Shown piece after piece: positions 52,227 to 64,000 of a stretch of DNA of 64,000 nt; positions within the stretch are counted from its first letter, which is position 1, and every line of letters starts with the position of its first letter. Made by a program: the position numbers and the translations under genes. Source of the stretch: Anarhynchus alexandrinus (lineage: Eukaryota > Chordata > Aves > Charadriiformes > Charadriidae). Below the pieces are notes generated by a model. That model had not been told where the DNA came from, searched no databases, and saw only the letters and a list, made by a program, of their open reading frames with translations. The stretch spans positions 868,001 through 932,000 of the forward strand of contig VUYV01000149.1 in assembly GCA_008711295.1 (NCBI GenBank). Reading direction: 5' to 3'.

Positions 52227-53873
52227 GATGATCTGTTTCAATATGCAATTTAGCATTTGTACGTAAAGGAAAATTCTCCTCCCACCAAGAAACCAAAGGT
52301 GGCATGGTTGCTGGTTGCGCCAGTGAGCATTGCACAAAGTATTGAATCAAAATGAACTCTTTGTGGAAGTACTGGTAGGAAAAGTTAGTAGCAGCATTCT
52401 TTGATGCATACGGGTTTCTGCTATGTATATGTGGTAGAACAGCATGTGTGGTATCAGCAGGTGTGCACTACCTATGTGCACAGTATTTTGCTTACTACTT
52501 CCAAGTAGTAGCTCTTACAGAAGAATAATAAAAAAAAGCTCTCCTTGTGGGTGTCTCAGAATGGAAGTCCAATGAGCTCAGCACTCCTCTTTTTACACTT
52601 TCTATATTTCAATCCCATTTTGTACACCTCAGGACACTGCTGACATGGGATAAATATTTTGCTATGAAACTTGACTTGATTGCCCAATACAAATAGAATT
52701 GTAAGTGCAAATAGCCCGTGGCCACAGTGCGTTCAACTGGAGCCCCACTCAGGTTAGAGGAGTAATACCTTCAAAGTTTTATGAGGCCAATGAGGCATTT
52801 TATATAACAGCATTTCTTGAATGGAGCTGCCATAGTCTTGCTGTGTGTGGAGCCCTTGGAGCTGCTGCACTCCAGGGAGGGAGGAACACAATGGATCGGA
52901 GGGGAGGGATTAATGAACTTTGAACATAACAGAGGTTCATCATTTAAAGGAACTGGGGTTTCCTGCTGACTGTGTGTGCTTCTGGACTGTTCTTTATTGC
53001 CTTTTGATATCACTTGTGAAAGATGATAGTAATATTGCTGTTCGTTTTCATTTTATACAGACAGTTCTAAACTCTTCAAATCCACTTTTATGCAGACCAG
53101 GAGAGAGAAAAATGCTTTTATTAATTAAGTGGCACTCTCTTTGTTCCAGTTTCCCTGGTTGTGCTTATGACCTTGGCTGCTATGTGTGCTTGGCTCTCTC
53201 AAGTCATTCTTCTCTAATGTGGTGGTGATGCGGGACAACCAGATGGTATCCAAACCCCTGCTTTAGAGGGCTTTCTCCTCTTGGCTGAGCAACCCTAGTA
53301 ACTGAAGTCAAGGAAGCTCTATTGTGCACTGAGGAATGTGGTGGGAAGCTGCTGTGCCCTTCCTAGCACACTCAGTGTTGGCATGAAGGAACCGGGGGAG
53401 CAAAGACTGGCTTATTTAAAAGAACTCTCCATCTTCTTCCCACAAAGCATAACATTGCATAGCGAGTGTCATACCTGCTCTGCTGGCTGACAACTGCAAT
53501 TTGTATTTCATTTTTCCCAAACCAACCCACAGAGCTTACATAAGTGTCTTTCTGTCCCATTCCATGTCAGACCAATTTTAAATTTAAATCCCAGTGCTGT
53601 GGGATATTGGCTAATCAGATTAGAGAGCATGCATCAAGTATCTTTACTGCTGTATTGGCAGTTCTTCTAGACTGTTGTACATAAGTTATAGTTTTTGAAG
53701 TACTGTTGTATATAAAGAGCACAGACTGGAGGTTAGAGGCTACTTCTATTGTTGTAATTTATTATTATTTCTTCGGCTTGGGGAAAACTATTTTTCATAG
53801 CATGGAAAAACCCCTAGTTTCAAGTCTACGGAATGAAACCATTTTTTTCATTGTCTGATGCTGATTTGTTGTT

Positions 53874-53921
53874 TCACCATATACCCACAAATGTCCATGT
53901 ATCACCATATACCCACAAATG
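53874..53921 (+). repeat. 20-bp direct duplication, 28-bp period
   Basis: TCACCATATACCCACAAATG occurs at 53874-53893 and again at 53902-53921, separated by TCCATGTA. The two copies are identical, which points to a recent tandem duplication, to slippage or to selection. Confidence 0.9.
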
Positions 53922-54378
53922 GCACTGACATTACTGCCAGTAAAATCTCCAGCATGGTCTCCAAATGGAACAACGATATCAGCAGCGGTAGGGCAGGACA
54001 GATGAAAATTGGTCAGTCCCCACCTCCATCCTCTGAAAACTCTGCTGAGCCTTTGGGCTTACCACTGTCCAACTTAGCTGAAAACTTGTGGTGTGTGCAA
54101 TGGGGTGTTTGCCAAAGGTTGTGCTGTACAATAAAGTTAACCACATCTCCGTGTATGATTGTTTGAACTACAGCTTTCAGTCTTTTTGGATATTAAAAGC
54201 ACGAGGCTGCCTGCCAGCCCACTCTTACCCTTGACATACGCATGTGCACACTGGCTGGGGTGTCTTGTGAAGTTTCAGCCTTACATTCAGCATTACAGTA
54301 GTATTGAAATAGGTCTGGGCACCTTCCTCCTGGAGGACTCACAAAATCCAAGGTCCTTTGCTTTATTCATGAAGATGA

Positions 54379-54496
54379 ATGGGGGCTTTGATCAACCTGG
54401 TCTGGTGGGAGGTGTCCCTGCCCATGGCAGGGGGGTTGAAACGAGATGATCTTTAAGGTCCCTTCCAACCTAAACCAGTCTATGATTCTATGATTT
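54379..54496 (+). mobile_element. CR1 LINE 3' tail, + strand
   Basis: This is the CR1 3' UTR in sense orientation: GGGGGCTTTGATCAACCTGG, the GTGTCCCTGCCC hairpin-like block, then GATGATCTTTAAGGTCCC, CCTTCCAACCTAAACC, and two TCTATGATT terminal units. It is heavily 5'-truncated to about 118 bases, with no coding content. It is very similar to the copy at 56655-56775, so both belong to the same or closely related CR1 subfamilies. Confidence 0.93.
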
Positions 54497-56654
54497 TCTA
54501 ACTAACCCTCCAGTTTGTTTTTGTCATGGACTCTTACGCTGGACTAAATTGCTCACTTTATTCAACAGAGGCTTTAATGCATACCCAAAACTCTGGAAGA
54601 GTCTGACAGAGCTGGCACAGCCAGGGCAGGCTCTGTGCCCAGCACTCACCGGCAGAGCCTCTTTGTAGATATGAGGGGGTGAATCCATGTTCCTGTTGGC
54701 TTGGTTCTTCCGTTCTGACATTCAGAACGGATCCTTTCCCAGAGTGCCAGCTGTGAGGATGAGTTTATCTCTCATTAGGAGCCGAACAACATGTATACAT
54801 ACATCTAGATATCTCTATGTAGTGTTGGTTTATTTGTTTGTTTTTTTTAATGTTGTTTTGGGTTTCTTTTTCCACCCATCCTCAATACTCGGCCTCTTCC
54901 AGTACTTGGAAGCTCCTGCTGATGATAAAGCACAGCCCAAATCTAAATTGCAACAACCACAAGAAAAAAATTCTAATCTAGCATAGGACCTGTTTGTAAA
55001 AGTACTAGAACGACCTGATGATCCTTGACAGTACAGCCTGTGCTGGCTAAAAGAAACACTTTCAGTTCTGTATCTTCATCAGTAGGTGGTGCTGGCGAAC
55101 TGCACATTTGTTAGTGCTCTCATGGAGCTGTCTGCACCATAGACTTCCAGACGTGGAGGTGGGGAGGTCAAAGTTTCAAGGGGATCTCAATCCAGCCTCG
55201 GAATAAGAGCCCCGTTTTGCCGACACAGTGATCTGTATGACCTCGTGCGTAAGGAAATGCATCACCTGAACTGTTCAAGCTTCTCACTACAGCCACAAAT
55301 GACGTTTATTGGTACCAGAAATTGGACATGCTTGCATTGAAATATGGAATTTAAGTTCACAGTTTTATGAAGGGGAGATATCTGTACCCAGAAGGACTTC
55401 TGAGGACGTGAAAGTACATAGGTGGAGTTTCCCTCTTTGAGTCTCATCTTGAAGTGGAGCAGAGAGGAAGGTTACAAGCATGACCTTGTTTCTCTCCTTG
55501 CCCCAGCATACCTACAGTTGGTTCTGCTTCAGCTTCCAACTGAAAACTTTTTTTTTAATTGTTGGATGTGGCCTTATAATAAGCATTATAATCATGCAGT
55601 GATCTGAAATGAGAAGTTGAAGAAAAGCATTGTTTATAGCAGCATCTTTACATGTTTTTTACGTTTCTTTTAACATAGTTTACAATTAGAAGCGAATGGC
55701 TAATAAACTCAACCTCCCTTTACACAAATCTGTAAATAAAATTATTGTTGATCTTCACATGACCTCATGGCCAATGTTGCCAACGTTGCCATAAGATGTA
55801 ACTTCACACTGGCAAGTGTTTCATTTGCTGCGATCTCTGGTTTGAGGACTGGTGACTGGCATCTGGTAAAAGAAGTTAATAAGAGGAACTAGGTAATAAA
55901 TAGATCATTAGTGGGCATATAGTAGACATACAATAGACACTAGCTCACTGTGTTTTTTCCAGTTGATGTGGAGCTGTGGAAGTCTGCAGGAGTTACATGC
56001 ACTTCAGAGTTGACTGAAATATCTCAGGTCACTTTTCATAATGCATATTTCCGTCCTTGATTTTTCCTTTCTTTATTTAGATTTTGAAAACGTGCATAGT
56101 ACCAGTAATGGCTTTTGAAAAGGTGCAAGAATGCAACCCATAGTAGGAAGTAGAAACTGAGGAGTGATTATTGCAGCCTGTTGTCTTACAGTGTTTATAA
56201 TTTAAGCTTAGTGAAACATTTGTCTTATATTAACAGCTAATTATACCCACAGGTAAAACTTAAAATCATTACCTAGGATTAAGTCCAGTTGCTTGATCTG
56301 GTTTATTGTTTAATTCCTTTGGGAGTGTTTTAGAGAAAGGTGTTTTAGATAAGTGGACGCTGTTCATAACTTTTTAAATTCACTGTTAAAGGTGGCAAGT
56401 GCTATTTCTTGATAGCCAGAACTTCTTGTAAGTAAAGGAACATGACAATCATGGGAATTCCCCTTTAGTTTTTTAAATGTAGAACAATTAAATGGAATAG
56501 TTTCATTGCCCACGTTCTGGGCTGTTCTATATATTATTTAATGGGCTCTTAAATAGAAATCTCACTACTGATTCATGTTTTGTATGTGTGTGTATATATG
56601 TAAAATCTGGGGTGTACACTATGTACAATACAGTGTTGCATTTTGGGACATTGC
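54497..56654 (+). other. SLC6A1: Presumed SLC6A1 intron 1 between two CR1 tails
   Basis: No gene is recognised. Near 54825-54865 there is a T/G-rich run. At 55771-55790 a 9-base unit CCAAYGTTG is repeated twice in tandem and followed by CC. The rest is unremarkable AT-rich sequence. Confidence 0.5.
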
Positions 56655-56775
56655 ACATTGGGGCTTTGAGCAACCTGGTCTAGTGGGAGGTGTCCCTGCC
56701 CAGGGCAGGGGGTTGGAACTATAGATGATCTTTAAGGTCCCTTCCAACCTAAACCATTCTATGAATCTATGATTT
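56655..56775 (+). mobile_element. CR1 LINE 3' tail just upstream of first coding exon
   Basis: This is a second sense-strand CR1 3' end, with GGGGCTTTGAGCAACCTGG, GTGTCCCTGCCCAGGGCAGG, GATGATCTTTAAGGTCCC, CCTTCCAACCTAAACC and terminal TTCTATGAATCTATGATT. It is 5'-truncated to about 120 bases. It ends about 275 bases before the acceptor of the first SLC6A1 coding exon, in the same orientation as the gene. Confidence 0.93.
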
Positions 56776-57050
56776 TAGAAGTTTTTTTGGTTTTGTAGAC
56801 TCATAAGAGATCTATAGGGAAAAAAATGAGTAACTGTGGCTTGGAGATTGTTTTGCGGCACTATGTTAGTTCTGCCCTGCTTCCTACTGAGTCACTAAGA
56901 AAAAAATCAAATGGCAGAGCCCGATTCTTCATTGAGACACCCGCATTGCAAAGCCCTTTTCAGCGGCAAGATCTCTGGTCACTGTACATTTTTAAGTTGT
57001 GTAAAGTACCGGTGAAGCAAGTCTGAATTCTGTGTTCTTGTGTTTTACAG

Positions 57051-57244
57051 GTCGATCCAGAAGGCGGCGGGGGGTCGCGGACTGTCTGAGAGCCCATCCC
57101 GGCACTGGGGGGCTGTGATTTTCCTGCCGAAGCCGTAGCTGCCCGCTCGGGTCACCGCCAGCCGCAAAGCTGCTGTCCACGTGGACTGGTGCTGAAATCT
57201 CTCGTCCGGCCGCTGCCAGAGCCTCTCCAGCGAAACCCAGAGAC
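57051..57244 (+). other. SLC6A1: SLC6A1 5' UTR part of the first coding exon
   Basis: A pyrimidine-rich tract and TTTTACAG (ending at 57050) give a convincing acceptor. The next 194 bases are G+C- and CpG-rich, unlike the intron before them, and contain no ATG. An in-frame TGA at 57116-57118 precedes the start codon, so the protein cannot extend upstream in this exon. The start at 57245 has G at -3 and G at +4, a favourable Kozak context. Because the exon begins with an acceptor, transcription starts further upstream, most likely in the CpG island at about 14 kb. Confidence 0.8.
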
Positions 57245-63703
<6,459 letters not shown>

Positions 63704-64000
63704 GTAAGCAGATGCCTGCGCATATTACAGTGGCACTTCCCTGTCTCAGCTGGAGCTGGATTCTGTCTTGCGGTGTACTGTATCATTGACATAAAGTGTA
63801 GCCTCAGCTCTGAGTATTAAATGTTATATCTAACTAGGAATGAGAGGTATAAGTGCACTTACACTAATGGGAGAGACAGTATGACTTGTCCGGCATGAAA
63901 TGGAGCCTGAACTGTGAAATCCTAAATCACAAAATCTTTTCACAGGAAAAAAAGGGTAATATACTGATGAACAGTAGCATTGCTTTACCTACTGCTTAAA
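63704..64000 (+). other. SLC6A1: SLC6A1 intron after coding exon 7, truncated by window end
   Basis: Begins with GTAAGC. No acceptor followed by recognisable SLC6A1 sequence (expected to continue with a DS-IIVC-like segment of TM7) is seen before the window ends. Confidence 0.9.

Larger units (their letters stand above)
48637..54370 (+). other. SLC6A1: Presumed SLC6A1 intron 1, distal part
   Basis: AT-rich non-coding sequence with no supported gene. It contains a T/G-rich low-complexity tract at 52139-52226 and a local direct duplication at 53874-53921. No RNA gene or mobile-element body is recognised. Confidence 0.55.

Overview
The window is vertebrate nuclear DNA, almost certainly from a bird. 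The coding part is broken into exons with GT-AG introns. The only recognisable mobile elements are 3' ends of CR1 retrotransposons, with the typical CR1 3' terminus in which TTCTATGA-like units follow a 'GATGATCTTTAAGGTCCCTTCCAACC'-type block. The background is AT-rich, with one sharp CpG island. There is no bacterial, plasmid or viral gene organisation. The species cannot be fixed from the sequence alone.

The one protein-coding gene I can support is SLC6A1, encoding the sodium- and chloride-coupled GABA transporter GAT-1, on the + strand. Seven coding exons lie at 57245-63703. They join in frame to give residues 1-316 plus two bases of codon 317, about the first half of a protein of roughly 599 residues. 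The gene runs off the right edge. The first coding exon also carries 194 bases of 5' UTR, and its acceptor is at 57050/57051.

Layout: 1 to about 13.5 kb is intergenic, with no supported gene. In other vertebrates the related GABA transporter gene SLC6A11 lies upstream of SLC6A1, but none of it is visible here. About 13.5-14.85 kb is a strong CpG island, the most likely SLC6A1 promoter with a non-coding first exon. It holds a (TGCGG)8-(GCCGG)5 repeat with six GGG tracts, an ambiguous base directly after it, and a long pyrimidine tract. From about 14.85 to 57.05 kb is a large (about 42 kb) presumed first intron. It holds short repeats, A/C-rich low-complexity tracts, a G18 run next to a second ambiguous base, a perfect 11-bp hairpin, CR1 fragments and a few candidate transcription-factor sites. 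From 57.05 kb to the end is the SLC6A1 coding region.

I found no clearly undescribed biological system. The items most worth a second look are the G-quadruplex-forming repeat in the CpG island, the CREB/ATF-like palindrome 1 kb downstream of the island, the hairpin at 46.84 kb, a CR1 copy ending just upstream of the first coding exon, and a proline at position 310 where human GAT-1 has serine.
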